Assembly (NCBI GenBank): GCA_009773475.1
Contig: WSXV01000009.1
Coordinates: forward strand, 1-64,000
Length of the DNA stretch: 64,000 bases
Reading direction: 5' to 3'
Origin: Desulfobulbaceae bacterium
Lineage (GTDB): Bacteria; Desulfobacterota; Desulfobulbia; Desulfobulbales; Desulfocapsaceae
Below the pieces are notes generated by a model. It worked only from the letters and a program-made list of their open reading frames with translations. It did no database searches and was not told the origin of the DNA. Positions 16,835-26,110 of the stretch are shown here, in pieces. Numbering within the stretch: the stretch's first letter is position 1; the number at the start of each line of letters is the position of its first letter. The position numbers were made by a program, and so were the translations under genes.

Positions 16835-17638
16835 CTATGGCATCTCCTCATCCAGTACCTCTTCACCAAGATAGGCCTTGATGACAGCGGCATTGACGCC
16901 AATTTCCGCCGGTGTACCCTGGGCGATTTTTTCCCCGTAATCCAGGACAAAGACCCGATCGGAAAGGGTCATGACCAGTTTCATGTCATGTTCAATGAGC
17001 AAAACGGCATGGCCATCATCCCGAATGCGTCGGATAAGATCAACAAGCTCCGCAGTTTCCTGGGGATTCATGCCCGCTGCCGGTTCATCTAAAAGCAGAA
17101 GAAAGGGATCGGTGGCCAGGGCCCGGGCTATCTCCAGACGCCGCTGCGCTCCGTAGGAAAGATTGTCGGCTAACTCATCGACCTGACCGGACAGTCCGAC
17201 CTTCTCCAGAATCCGGTAACTCCGGTCCACGGTATCCTGTTCTTCTTCCCGGGTCTTGCGGGGACGAAATATCGCCCCGAAGATTAAAGAACGGGTGCGA
17301 CAATGTCTGCCGATCATCACATTTTCCAACACCGTCATCCGTGAAAACAGGCGAATGTTCTGAAAGGTTCTGGCCATTCCCAGCTCCGTGATTTTATTGG
17401 GCTTCAGGCCAGCCAGCAAGGTCTGTTTTCCGGTTTCAGGAGATGTCAGCCGGATTTCACCTTCGGCGGGGGCATACATCCCGGTCAGACAGTTGAAAAA
17501 GGTGGTCTTGCCGGCGCCATTCGGACCGATCAGGGCGACGATTTCCCCTGCATACACGTCCAGGTCAAGGTGATCCAGGGCGCGAATACCGCCAAAATTC
17601 ATGGTCAGGCCGATAACGTCGAGGATCGGCTTACTCAT
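16835..17638 (-). CDS. livG: Branched-chain amino acid ABC transporter ATP-binding protein LivG
   Basis: 267 residues. Walker A is GPNGAGKTT, the signature is LSYGAQRRLEIARAL (the LSYG form typical of LivG), Walker B is LLLLDEPAAGMNPQE, and the switch is LLIEHDMKLVM. The C-terminus has the LivG tail ending in AYLGEE. It partners LivF. Its start overlaps the livM stop by 8 bases, indicating translational coupling. Confidence 0.93.
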   Translation of the reverse strand: MSKPILDVIGLTMNFGGIRALDHLDLDVYAGEIVALIGPNGAGKTTFFNCLTGMYAPAEGEIRLTSPETGKQTLLAGLKPNKITELGMARTFQNIRLFSRMTVLENVMIGRHCRTRSLIFGAIFRPRKTREEEQDTVDRSYRILEKVGLSGQVDELADNLSYGAQRRLEIARALATDPFLLLLDEPAAGMNPQETAELVDLIRRIRDDGHAVLLIEHDMKLVMTLSDRVFVLDYGEKIAQGTPAEIGVNAAVIKAYLGEEVLDEEMP

Positions 17639-18875
17639 TATTTTTCAACATGGGCTGGATTTTCTGCGCCTGGAACCGATATACACGGCGACTTCCGGCA
17701 ATCAAGCCCTCGGGTTTGAAGATCATCATCGCCACCAGAATGGCGCCAAAGGCCAGCATCCGGTATTCAGACAAGGGACGGAGATATTCGGGAAGCAGGA
17801 TCAGGATCAGGGCACCGAAGATGATCCCGGTGATTGATCCCATCCCACCCAGGACCACGATGGAGAGGATGATGGCCGACTCCATAAAGGTAAAGCTGGC
17901 CGGGTTGACAAAGGTGGTCTTGGCGGCAAATATCACCCCGATTAGACCTGCCCAGAAGGCGCCCAGGGCGAAGGCAATCAACTTGGTTTGAGCCTTGTCG
18001 ATGCCCATGGCCTGACAGGCAGTCTCGTCCTCGCGCAGGGCAACCCAGGCCCGGCCCAGCCGTGAATCCTGGAGCCGGTTCACCACAAAGATGGTTCCCG
18101 CCAGCAGAACAAGCATTAGATAATACATGAAGGTCATGGCCTGATCAAGGGACATCTCCACCCCGAAGAATCCAGGCCGTGGAATATTGCTGATTCCACT
18201 GGGGCCCTTTGAGAAGGCGTTCCAGTTTTCCAGGATCAGTCGGATGATCTCGCCAAAGCCCAGCGTAACAATGGCCAGATAGTCGCCCCGCAGGCGCAGC
18301 ACCGGAAAACCGAGGAGCACCCCGAACAGCGCCGCCAGCAGGCCGCCCAGCGGCAATGCCGGCCAGAATCCGAGATCAAAATGAAGATTAAAGAGCGCGT
18401 AGCTATAGGCCCCCACCGCGTAAAAGGCAACATAGCCAAGATCAAGGAGTCCAGCCAGGCCCACCACTATGTTCAAGCCCAGGCCAAGGACGATATACAT
18501 CAGGGCAGTGGTCATGATGTTGGCCTGATAGGAGGAAAAAATCAGAGGAAAGGCCAGAACGATCACTGATCCACCGATAATAAGGGGATAGCGGAATTTC
18601 TGCTGTTTAAGGAGAAGATGCAGTATTGAAGGTTGGGGAGAGGATGAAAGCTGCTTTTGAGCCAGCCGTCTTTCCTGCCTCAGCAGCCAGATCCTGACCA
18701 GGAAAGAGAGCAGCAGGCTGGCAATCCCCATATACAGCATATTGCTCCACCGCCAGACAACCGTTCTCTCCACGGGGTTCACCTGAATCACCATGATCGG
18801 GAAGCTCAAAAAAACAAACCAGAGGGAGACCAGGAGTGATCTTTTGACATCCTTGATGCTGATCATGGTCACCAT
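17631..18875 (-). CDS. livM: Branched-chain amino acid ABC transporter permease LivM
   Basis: About 415 residues with 10-11 hydrophobic segments. It carries the LivM blocks LGLGLNIVVGLAGLLDLGYVAFYAVGAY and LRLRGDYLAIVTLGFGEIIRL, and the coupling helix region SRLGRAWVALREDETACQAMGID. The N-terminal ~120 residues add transmembrane segments as in enterobacterial LivM. The start is uncertain: the frame opens at 18914, overlapping livH; I prefer ATG 18875, and ATG 18866 is also possible. Confidence 0.9.
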   Translation of the reverse strand: MVTMISIKDVKRSLLVSLWFVFLSFPIMVIQVNPVERTVVWRWSNMLYMGIASLLLSFLVRIWLLRQERRLAQKQLSSSPQPSILHLLLKQQKFRYPLIIGGSVIVLAFPLIFSSYQANIMTTALMYIVLGLGLNIVVGLAGLLDLGYVAFYAVGAYSYALFNLHFDLGFWPALPLGGLLAALFGVLLGFPVLRLRGDYLAIVTLGFGEIIRLILENWNAFSKGPSGISNIPRPGFFGVEMSLDQAMTFMYYLMLVLLAGTIFVVNRLQDSRLGRAWVALREDETACQAMGIDKAQTKLIAFALGAFWAGLIGVIFAAKTTFVNPASFTFMESAIILSIVVLGGMGSITGIIFGALILILLPEYLRPLSEYRMLAFGAILVAMMIFKPEGLIAGSRRVYRFQAQKIQPMLKNNE

Positions 18876-18885
18876 CGCGGCCCGT

Positions 18886-19788
18886 TTAAACCTTTCCGGT
18901 ACCGGCACGGCCAAGCAGGCCTGCGGGTTTTAAGATCAGAATCAGTACCAGCAGAGAAAAGGCAAAGACATCCTCGTAGTCACTGGAGACATAGCCGGTT
19001 GCAAAACTCTCGGTCAGCCCCAGAATCAGGCTGCCCAGGACTGCCCCGGGGATGGAGCCGATTCCGCCCAACACTGCCGCGGTAAAGGCCTTGATTCCGG
19101 CGATAAAGCCGATGGCAAAGTTAATTTGACCAATATGTGAAGCGATGAGCAGACCGCCGATGGCGGCAAGCAGAGAGCCGACAATAAAGGTGGCCGAAAT
19201 CACCCGATCCACATTGATCCCCACCAGCAGAGCCATGGTTTTGTCCTGGGCCGTGGCCCGCATGGCCTTGCCGAGGCGGGTGAACTTGATGAACAGGGTC
19301 AGCAGGAGCATTGAGATGGCGGTGGTCACCAGGATCACCAGATCGGAAGAGCCGATGATATGGGCCACCGGTTCCATGAAGGCAAATTCCGGAATCAGTT
19401 CAGGAAAGGGAAGAAAGTCCGAGGTCTGGGCCAGAAGGACATAGTTCTGAAGCAGGATTGACATGCCGATGGCACTGATCAGCGGGGTGAGGCGCGGCGC
19501 ATTGCGCAGGGGCTTATAGGCGATTTTTTCCACCGTATACCCATAGGCCGATGACCAGATAGCCGCCGAAATACCGGTCACGACCACAATGGCGGCCAGG
19601 GGAAATCCATAGATCGACAGTACCGTTGCCACAATAAACGAGGTAAAGGCGCCGATCATGTAAATCTCACCATGGGCAAAATTAATCAGCCCGATGATGC
19701 CATAGACCATGGTATATCCCAGGGCAATCAGGGCGTAGATTGCGCCCCTGGTTAAACCGCTGCAAAAAAGCTCAATGAAATAATCCAT
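18886..19788 (-). CDS. livH: Branched-chain amino acid ABC transporter permease LivH
   Basis: 300 residues with about eight membrane segments. Family blocks include SGLTRGAIYALIALGYTMVYG, INFAHGEIYMIGAF and AVLGGIGSIPGAVLGSLILG. With LivM it forms the membrane channel. It is the first gene after livK, separated by ~120 bases that contain a hairpin. Confidence 0.93.
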   Translation of the reverse strand: MDYFIELFCSGLTRGAIYALIALGYTMVYGIIGLINFAHGEIYMIGAFTSFIVATVLSIYGFPLAAIVVVTGISAAIWSSAYGYTVEKIAYKPLRNAPRLTPLISAIGMSILLQNYVLLAQTSDFLPFPELIPEFAFMEPVAHIIGSSDLVILVTTAISMLLLTLFIKFTRLGKAMRATAQDKTMALLVGINVDRVISATFIVGSLLAAIGGLLIASHIGQINFAIGFIAGIKAFTAAVLGGIGSIPGAVLGSLILGLTESFATGYVSSDYEDVFAFSLLVLILILKPAGLLGRAGTGKV

Positions 19789-19840
19789 AAAGTATCTGCC
19801 CGGAGTTAACGGCTCAAGGGGGCTGAAGGAGGCTCATTCC

Positions 19841-19888
19841 CAAACAAAAGCGCCTGAAACATGGGGGCCAACGGCTCCTGCTTCAGGC
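19841..19888 (-). promoter_or_regulatory. Intercistronic hairpin between livK and livH
   Basis: On the minus strand GCCTGAA (19882-19888) pairs with TTCAGGC (19852-19858) around a 23-base loop, followed by a T-rich CTTTTGTTT. It is a weak terminator or RNA-stabilising stem after livK, an arrangement that typically gives more binding protein than permease. Confidence 0.45.
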
Positions 19889-19910
19889 ACCACAAAACAA
19901 CAGAAACGCG

Positions 19911-21041
19911 CTATTTTACCTCAACAAATTTACCTTCTCTGACCTGATACATGGCAAAGCCAACACCAACGGCGTCTCCTTTGTCATCAAAATGGATGGT
20001 GCCCACCGGGGTGTCCACCTTTTCGGTGCGCAGGGCCTTGCTCAAGACGGCCATGTCAGTGGAACCTGCCTTTTCCATGGCGTTCACAAGGGCGAGGACA
20101 GCAGAATAGGCACTCTCGTAAAAGGCGCCGGGATCCGTGTTGTAGGCCTTTTTATGGGCGGCATTGGCCGCTTGCGCCAGGGGGTTCTGAGAATTATCGC
20201 GGGGGCCGGTGGCGTACACCCCTTCCGCGTCCTTGCCCGCCACCTTGATAAAGGTGTTGTCCTTCACCCCGTCATCGGAGACAAAGGCAATATTCATCCT
20301 TTTTTTGCGCATCATCGATACAATCTTGGAGGCCTCGGGATGATAGCCGCCAAAAATAACTGCATCGGCTTGAGACTGCTTGATTTTCTGAACGATGGCA
20401 GAGTAATCCACTGCCCCCGGCGTCACCCCTTCAAAGAGTACGACCTTCCCCTTTCCTGAATCCATAACTAATTTCCTGGCAATTTCCGCCAGGCCTTTCC
20501 CGTAATCACCCTTATCATGGATCACCGCCACCTTTTTGGCGGCAAGCACGTTTAAGACATACTCAACTTCAGGTTGGGCCTGCCTGTCGTCAGAGGCAAT
20601 GGTTCGAAAAAAATTAGGGTACTGGCCACTCTGGGTGAGCTCCGGACTGGTGGCCGAAGGAGAAATCAAGATCACGCCCGCCTCCTTATAGATGGGAAGG
20701 GCCGCCTTGGTGGCACCGGAACAGATATGGCCAATGACCACATCGACCCCCTGTGAGACCAATTTCGTCGCTGAATTAATGGCAAGTTCCGGTTTGCACA
20801 TATCATCCTCGACGAGCAACTCTATTTTTTTGCCATTAATTCCGCCCCGGGCGTTCACATCCTCAACCACCAACTTCGCTGCATTGACTGTCGGCAGACC
20901 GTACGAGGCAAGATCACCGCTATGGGCACCAGCCACACCAAGTTTGATCGTCTCCCCGGCCTTCATTGTTCCAGGAAAGATCAGTGCCAGCGTTACTGCG
21001 GCAAGAATCAACAGTTTTTTTGTTGTAAAGGTCAATTTCAC
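19911..21041 (-). CDS. livK: Branched-chain amino acid ABC transporter substrate-binding protein (LivK/LivJ)
   Basis: 376 residues starting at GTG (21041), with GGGAGG (21047-21052) five bases upstream; the upstream open frame has no comparable site. A signal peptide (residues ~1-27, LLILAAVTLALIFPG...) exports it to the periplasm. The type I periplasmic-binding fold is shown by IKLGVAGAHSGDLASYG, LVVEDVNARGGING, VIGHICSGATKAALPIYKEAGVILISPSATSPELT and the later VSDDGVKDNTFIKVAG. It delivers branched-chain or related amino acids to LivHMGF. It is the first gene of the operon and diverges from lpxK. Confidence 0.93.
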   Translation of the reverse strand: MKLTFTTKKLLILAAVTLALIFPGTMKAGETIKLGVAGAHSGDLASYGLPTVNAAKLVVEDVNARGGINGKKIELLVEDDMCKPELAINSATKLVSQGVDVVIGHICSGATKAALPIYKEAGVILISPSATSPELTQSGQYPNFFRTIASDDRQAQPEVEYVLNVLAAKKVAVIHDKGDYGKGLAEIARKLVMDSGKGKVVLFEGVTPGAVDYSAIVQKIKQSQADAVIFGGYHPEASKIVSMMRKKRMNIAFVSDDGVKDNTFIKVAGKDAEGVYATGPRDNSQNPLAQAANAAHKKAYNTDPGAFYESAYSAVLALVNAMEKAGSTDMAVLSKALRTEKVDTPVGTIHFDDKGDAVGVGFAMYQVREGKFVEVK

Positions 21042-21326
21042 ATTTTCCTCCCATTGAAAAAAATCATCAACACGCAATCCGGGAAATCTCAAACACGGCG
21101 GCAGACGAGCAGGCTATCGTGGCAAACGAAGAAAAAATCAGTTTATCCAACACCCATCTTTCCGGCTGAAAGTCTTGCCAAAAAAAGGTAGTATTCAGTT
21201 TTAGTCGTCCAGGATGGATCTCCGTAATCATACCATCTGACCACTAAAAATCACCATTTTTCAATGAGTCCAGTTCCCAAACCCACGAGCTCACACCAAA
21301 CTCTATCCCCCCTGCAAGAAGGTCTC

Positions 21327-22376
21327 ATGCCCGATTCCAAAAAAAAACTCTATCTCCTCGGCCGCCCCTTCAGTCCGCTGTACAGTACTGCCATGCGGCT
21401 TCGCTCGTTCCTGTACGGACGCCACTTCTTTCGACGCTACAAGCTCGAGGTGCCGGTCATCTCAGTGGGCAACCTAACCATGGGGGGGACCGGAAAGACC
21501 CCGGTTGTCAGCTCCCTTGCAAGCTTTCTCCAAGCTCAAGGCTACAAACCGGCGATCATCAGTCGCGGCTATGGCGGGGCTGCCGGCAATAGGGTCAACG
21601 TGGTATCGGATGGCACCACGATTTTCCTCGATGCCGGTCAGGCCGGCGATGAACCACGCCTGATGGCCGAAACCCTGCCCGGAATCCCAGTGCTCACCGG
21701 CATTGTCCGGGCTCTTCCCTGCCGCCATGCCATCCACGCCCTTGGATGCAATATTCTTATCCTCGACGATGGCTTCCAGCATCTGGCCGTGGATCGGGAC
21801 ATCAACATCGTCCTGTTCAGTGCCGACACCCTGGCCGGCAACAGCCGTGTCTTTCCCGGTGGTGATCTGCGAGAACCGGCCTCGGCCCTCAGTCGCGCCG
21901 ACATCTTTCTCCTCACGGGTACCACAACGCCGAATAAGGAGCGAGCAGAACGCTTTGCAACCCTCCTCAAGAAGCGCTTTCCCGGCAAACCCGTCTTCTA
22001 CAGTGTATATGTGCCCTGTGCTGCTAGAAATGAGAAAGACCAGACCTCCCATGCCTTGACCACGCTGCCGTCTCCCCTGTACGGCTTTTGCGGCATTGCA
22101 CGGCCGCAGGCCTTCCAGCAGACCCTTGCCGGCCAGCAGATCATCCTCTCCGGGTTTACCAGTTTGAAGGACCATCAGCGCTACACCCCACGCCTCCTCC
22201 AGCAGATCGAGAAAGAAGCCTTAAAGAGCGGGGCTCACGGAATTATCACCACCGCCAAGGACATGGTCAAGTTGACGGACTGTCATTTTGATCTGCCTTT
22301 TTTCAGCCTGCAAATGGAAACTCGTCTCGACGAGGGCCTGAATGCCCTGATTCTACGCACCCTTCAAACGCCTTAG
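21327..22376 (+). CDS. lpxK: Tetraacyldisaccharide 4'-kinase
   Basis: About 349 residues from the ATG at 21327, which has AAGAAGG four bases upstream; an ATG at 21264 lacks one. LpxK phosphorylates the 4' position of the lipid A precursor at the inner membrane. The N-terminal YSTAMRLRSFLYG membrane-associating helix and the P-loop in VGNLTMGGTGKTPVV are present, then the second Walker region LILDDGFQHLAVDRDINIVLF (Asp pair and QH). FSGIA-like GFCGIARPQAF and the C-terminal TTAKDMVKL are also typical. Confidence 0.92.
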   Translation: MPDSKKKLYLLGRPFSPLYSTAMRLRSFLYGRHFFRRYKLEVPVISVGNLTMGGTGKTPVVSSLASFLQAQGYKPAIISRGYGGAAGNRVNVVSDGTTIFLDAGQAGDEPRLMAETLPGIPVLTGIVRALPCRHAIHALGCNILILDDGFQHLAVDRDINIVLFSADTLAGNSRVFPGGDLREPASALSRADIFLLTGTTTPNKERAERFATLLKKRFPGKPVFYSVYVPCAARNEKDQTSHALTTLPSPLYGFCGIARPQAFQQTLAGQQIILSGFTSLKDHQRYTPRLLQQIEKEALKSGAHGIITTAKDMVKLTDCHFDLPFFSLQMETRLDEGLNALILRTLQTP

Positions 22377-22458
22377 TTACCCTCAAATGATGTGTTTTTT
22401 CACATATACTGCCACTTTGTGTTTTTCATCCCACACAAGCCTTTTCCACGAACAATCC

Positions 22459-22487
22459 TTGATAATCGACTAATTACTCGAAATAAT
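22459..22487 (+). promoter_or_regulatory. Candidate sigma-70 promoter for lpxC
   Basis: TTGATA (22459-22464) and AATAAT (22482-22487) are separated by exactly 17 bases, each matching 5 of 6 consensus bases. They lie ~103 bases before the lpxC start in an AT-rich gap after lpxK, suggesting lpxC has its own promoter. Confidence 0.5.
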
Positions 22488-22589
22488 TCAAACATTCGTT
22501 GCTATCAAATTTATTGAAGCAACGGCGTGTTTTTTGCATAACTCTCTCAAAGCGCTTATTCTCTTATTTCTGAACAACAAGGATTTTTC

Positions 22590-23591
22590 ATGCCGCATCA
22601 AGCACAAGCATATCAACACACCGTCCGCAAGACCATCCACTTTCGTGGAGCAGGTCTGCACTCAGGTCAACCTGTTCATCTGGCCATCAAGCCCGCTCCT
22701 GAAAACAGCGGCATCCGCTTCCATCGCAGCGACCTGCCTTCCGGCCAAGACATTCAGGCCCATATGGACAAGATCGTTGATACCCGCCTGGCTACTACGA
22801 TTGGCAGCAACGGCGTCAAGATATCCACCACGGAACACCTCATGGCTGCCCTCTTCGGCTTTGGCATTGACAATGCGATTATCGACCTTGATGGATCCGA
22901 AGTTCCGATCATGGATGGCAGTGCCGGTCTCTTTATGCACCACCTGATGCTGACCGGTAAAAGAAAACAGAAGGCCCTGCGCAAAGCCCTGCGCATCAAA
23001 AAAGAGATCGTCTGGCAGGATGGCGCAAGCACCCTTCGCATTCTTCCCCACAACGGCTTCAAGATTAGCGGCAAGATCAGTTTTGATGATGAGATTATCA
23101 AAACCCAACAGTACTCGATCAATCTGACCGAAGAGCGCTTTGCCACAGAAATCGCCCCGGCTCGGACCTTTGGCTATGTGGAACAGGTTGAAGCCCTATG
23201 GGAAAACGGACTGGCCCTTGGCGGCAACCTGAACAATGTCATCGCCATTCACTGGAACAGGAAGTCCATCCTCAATGAAGACGGGCTCCGGTTTCACGAT
23301 GAATTCATTCGTCATAAGGTTCTCGACCTGATTGGCGATCTTGCCCTGCTTGGCTGTCCCGTTCTTGGTCATGTTATTGCCCATCGTGCCGGCCATACCC
23401 AGCACCTTGCCTTTATGCGGGCTATCATGAGCGCCCCTGACTGCTGGGAGATGATCGAACTGAACCAGAATGGAGGCTACTCCACACTGCAGCAGGTCTT
23501 GTCCAACACCAAGGCAGCCGGTGACAGACTTATGCCTATTTTCAACCCCCTCTCCGCACCTGCCGCCATCAACTCAGGGGCATCCTGCTGA
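22590..23591 (+). CDS. lpxC: UDP-3-O-acyl-N-acetylglucosamine deacetylase
   Basis: 333 residues. This zinc amidase carries out the committed step of lipid A synthesis. The zinc and catalytic motifs are complete: TTEHLMAALFG (first His, with Glu), HKVLDLIGDLALLG (His and Asp) and AHRAGHTQHLAFMRA (general acid His). The N-terminal QHTVRKTIHFRGAGLHSG is typical. AAGGA lies six bases before the ATG. It follows lpxK in the same direction and is followed by a terminator. Confidence 0.95.
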   Translation: MPHQAQAYQHTVRKTIHFRGAGLHSGQPVHLAIKPAPENSGIRFHRSDLPSGQDIQAHMDKIVDTRLATTIGSNGVKISTTEHLMAALFGFGIDNAIIDLDGSEVPIMDGSAGLFMHHLMLTGKRKQKALRKALRIKKEIVWQDGASTLRILPHNGFKISGKISFDDEIIKTQQYSINLTEERFATEIAPARTFGYVEQVEALWENGLALGGNLNNVIAIHWNRKSILNEDGLRFHDEFIRHKVLDLIGDLALLGCPVLGHVIAHRAGHTQHLAFMRAIMSAPDCWEMIELNQNGGYSTLQQVLSNTKAAGDRLMPIFNPLSAPAAINSGASC

Positions 23592-23616
23592 GTTTTTCAT
23601 ACCCATAGTTGACAAT

Positions 23617-23660
23617 AAAAAAGGGGCCGCGCAAGTTTATCTTGCGCGGCCCCTTTTTAT
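23617..23660 (+). terminator. Rho-independent terminator after lpxC
   Basis: A 13-bp GC-rich stem (GGGGCCGCGCAAG, 23623-23635, with its complement 23641-23653), a 5-nt loop and a following T run; A-rich on the other side, so possibly bidirectional. Confidence 0.85.
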
Positions 23661-23704
23661 TTTTACACAAACTTCTGACGACGAAAACCAGAGCACCTTT
23701 TTTT

Positions 23705-23800
23705 TTACCGATAATACTCCTTATACCGGGCAACAAACCTGCGCACCCCTTCTTCCAGCCAGGTGGCCGGCGGCCCAGGGGCCATTACTCTTTTCATCAT
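23705..23800 (-). pseudogene. C-terminal remnant of a nucleotide-sugar epimerase
   Basis: A 31-codon frame on the minus strand, directly after the aldolase stop and slightly overlapping it, ends with PATWLEEGVRRFVARYKEYY. This matches the usual C-terminus of SDR-type UDP-glucuronate/galacturonate epimerases (PATPLEEGVRRFVxWYRxYY). No Rossmann domain is present; the aldolase gene occupies the place where the rest should be. I read it as the tail of a deleted gene. Confidence 0.45.
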
Positions 23801-23804
23801 TGTC

Positions 23805-25085
23805 TCAATCGTCAAAATGGCCTTCCGGCCCTTTATTGACATCCAGGGTCTTTGCTCGTTCCATTATCTTCTCCCGACTCCACTGGGCCGGATCTTCAAT
23901 GCGGCCCACCTTGGGGCCAAGATCGTAAGTACCTGCCTCAAGAATGACCTCATAGGCCAGGGAGGCGCTACCGTCGGCTGAGAAAACATCGGTCAGCATG
24001 GTATAGACAAAATCCTCCACCCGCTTGGCCATGCGCTCGCGGATCTCACGGGGCTGTCCAAGGAACTTGGGCTCAAAGGGCAAATTCAGCTTTTTATAAT
24101 CTCCACTCTTCCAGCCCTTGGCATCGGCATAGGCAACCATCTGCTGCCACATCTCTTCGCTCATGCCTTCGCCGTTGACCTTCTTCAGATTCCCGTCCGC
24201 GTCAAGGATGGCGTTGCCGTAGTCATTAACTTCCACTCCCCAGGAGACCATCTGCAGGGCGGTGGCCACGTTGGCCTTGGTGGTTCGAGTCTGGGCGGCA
24301 ATGGCACGCAGACGCTCAGAGCTGTTGCCGGAAGTTCCGTGCTGGGCACCTGAGGTGCCATAAGCGGCAAGATGCTGATGAATCTCAGCTGTCAGCTCCA
24401 CTTGAATCCCCTGGCTGCTGGCCTCCAGACCATGGGTGGTACCGTTATTCAGGGCGATCCAGTCGGGACAGATACCATGGGCGTTCAGACCCTTGATCAA
24501 AAACGAGGCGTCATCAACGGTGGAGAGTCCTTCCGACCCCTTGATCTCGCCGACCTCGGTCTCAATCCCGGCCCAGGAGGGAATGAAGGCATTCAGGTCA
24601 ATATTGGCAAGCAGGTTCAGATCATCGGGCATATGCGAGGCATCAATGGCGATGGAGGTGATCCCCGCCTCAAAGATGGTGGGAATCTCCACCCGGGCCA
24701 TGGGCAGGTCGCTTTCCTTTTTGATGCCATAATGATCCGCATGGATGGCAACCGGCACGGTAATGCCCAGCTCATTGCACATGGCATCCACCAGGCGCGC
24801 CATATTCCAGTAATTCACCGCGCAATATCCGGAGGCCCCACCCTCAGAACGCGCTATCTCGATGATCAGGGCCGCATCAGCCCTCTGGGCCGCCTGCAGC
24901 GCACCACGGATGACAAAGAGATTGCGGCCGTTGGCAGCCATGGTCATGGCCCCGCCCTTGGCCATCAGGGCTCGATCAATCACCTTGCCGCTGACCAGCA
25001 GGGCACGGGAATGGGGGAATAACTGCTGAATATTTGGTGGACGTCCTATCTCCAGGGCCTTACTGAAATTTACGGAAACACTCAT
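23805..25085 (-). CDS. fba: Class II fructose-bisphosphate aldolase
   Basis: 426 residues from the ATG at 25085, set by GGAGGT four bases upstream. It is a zinc-dependent aldolase of glycolysis and gluconeogenesis. The conserved HADHYG block (zinc His and catalytic Asp), IAIDASHM, GEIKGSEG and TSGAQHGTSGNS (a variant of the phosphate-binding GGSG/HGGSG region) are visible. The length exceeds the ~345 residues of the E. coli enzyme because of a C-terminal extension, as in the long class II aldolase subgroup. Substrate could be a related ketose phosphate. Confidence 0.82.
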   Translation of the reverse strand: MSVSVNFSKALEIGRPPNIQQLFPHSRALLVSGKVIDRALMAKGGAMTMAANGRNLFVIRGALQAAQRADAALIIEIARSEGGASGYCAVNYWNMARLVDAMCNELGITVPVAIHADHYGIKKESDLPMARVEIPTIFEAGITSIAIDASHMPDDLNLLANIDLNAFIPSWAGIETEVGEIKGSEGLSTVDDASFLIKGLNAHGICPDWIALNNGTTHGLEASSQGIQVELTAEIHQHLAAYGTSGAQHGTSGNSSERLRAIAAQTRTTKANVATALQMVSWGVEVNDYGNAILDADGNLKKVNGEGMSEEMWQQMVAYADAKGWKSGDYKKLNLPFEPKFLGQPREIRERMAKRVEDFVYTMLTDVFSADGSASLAYEVILEAGTYDLGPKVGRIEDPAQWSREKIMERAKTLDVNKGPEGHFDD

Positions 25086-25195
25086 GGTAACCTCCAATTA
25101 TTAGAATCAGGAAAAAATTTTCAATTTCTCTTTATAGCGTACCCCTGAAAAAGAATCCAGCGGCGGCAATACAAAATAATTATTTCAACATGGAA

Positions 25196-26049
25196 TCATT
25201 TTTCCGGGACAGCATCATCTTCCGACACTTCCGCCCCCGGCTGAAAGGCAGCCAGCCCCTTGCGGCCAAAGAGCCACACGGCCACAATGCTGATCTCGTA
25301 CAAAACCATCAATGGCACCGCCATCATCAACTGATTGACAACATCCGGCGTCGGGGTCAGGATTGCGGCGATAATAAAATTAATCAGAATGGCATACTTG
25401 CGATGGCGATTCAGCATTGCCAGATTCACGATACCAATCTTGGCTAGAAAGACCATCAGCACAGGCATCTCAAAGATAACCCCAAAGGCAATGAGCAATC
25501 GCAGCGCCAGGGAAAAATATTCGCTGACAGCCGGCAATGACATCAAAAACTCATTACTGTAACCAACGAGAAATCGAAAGGCAGGAGGAAAGACCACGTA
25601 ATACCCGAAGGCCGCGCCACCCAGAAAACAGACAGAGGAAAAGAATGAAAAGGGCAGCAGCACCCGCCTTTCATGTTTATAGAGACCGGGAGCAAGGAAT
25701 CGCCAGATTTGATAAAAGATCACCGGACTGGCAAGCAGCAGGCCGCAGGCCAGGGCGAGCTTTAGATAAAAAAAAACCCTTCCTGATACGAGGTAAAGAT
25801 CAACGAGGAGCCTTCCGGCAGGACGGAGGTCAAGGGCTTGAAAAACCAGGCCCCGATGGGTTCGACAAAGCCATAAGAACCGGCAAAACCTACAACAACA
25901 GCGATGAGAGAAATCACAAGACAAGAGCGCAACTCACGCAAATGATCCGTCAGGGACTGGGCATCGAATTGTTCTGCCGCGATGAGGCCAGGCTGACCAG
26001 GCTGATCAGAATTTTCAGCCGGCTCAGAATCGTGTGTCAGTTCCGTCAT
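25196..26049 (-). pseudogene. tatC: tatC, interrupted by a one-base shift at a nine-T run
   Basis: TatC, the core receptor of the twin-arginine translocase, is split over two frames. The first frame (ATG 26049) encodes residues 1-95, with the family block LTDHLRELRSCLVIS and the first membrane segment up to SYQEGFFF, then stops at 25762. The second frame continues perfectly with FYLKLALACGLLLASPVIFYQIWRFLAPGLYKHERR and the remaining membrane segments to 25196. The junction is a run of nine T (coding strand; A at 25768-25776); ten T would restore one frame. It could be a real mutation, transcriptional slippage on the run, or a sequencing error. A Tat-type signal occurs in the nearby MepK-like protein. 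tatA/tatB are not adjacent. Confidence 0.85.
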
Positions 26050-26110
26050 TGTTGTTCTTGCTCTTTAATTTCTTGAGATGATAGGGTAGAATGGTCAACC
26101 CAACTGAAAG

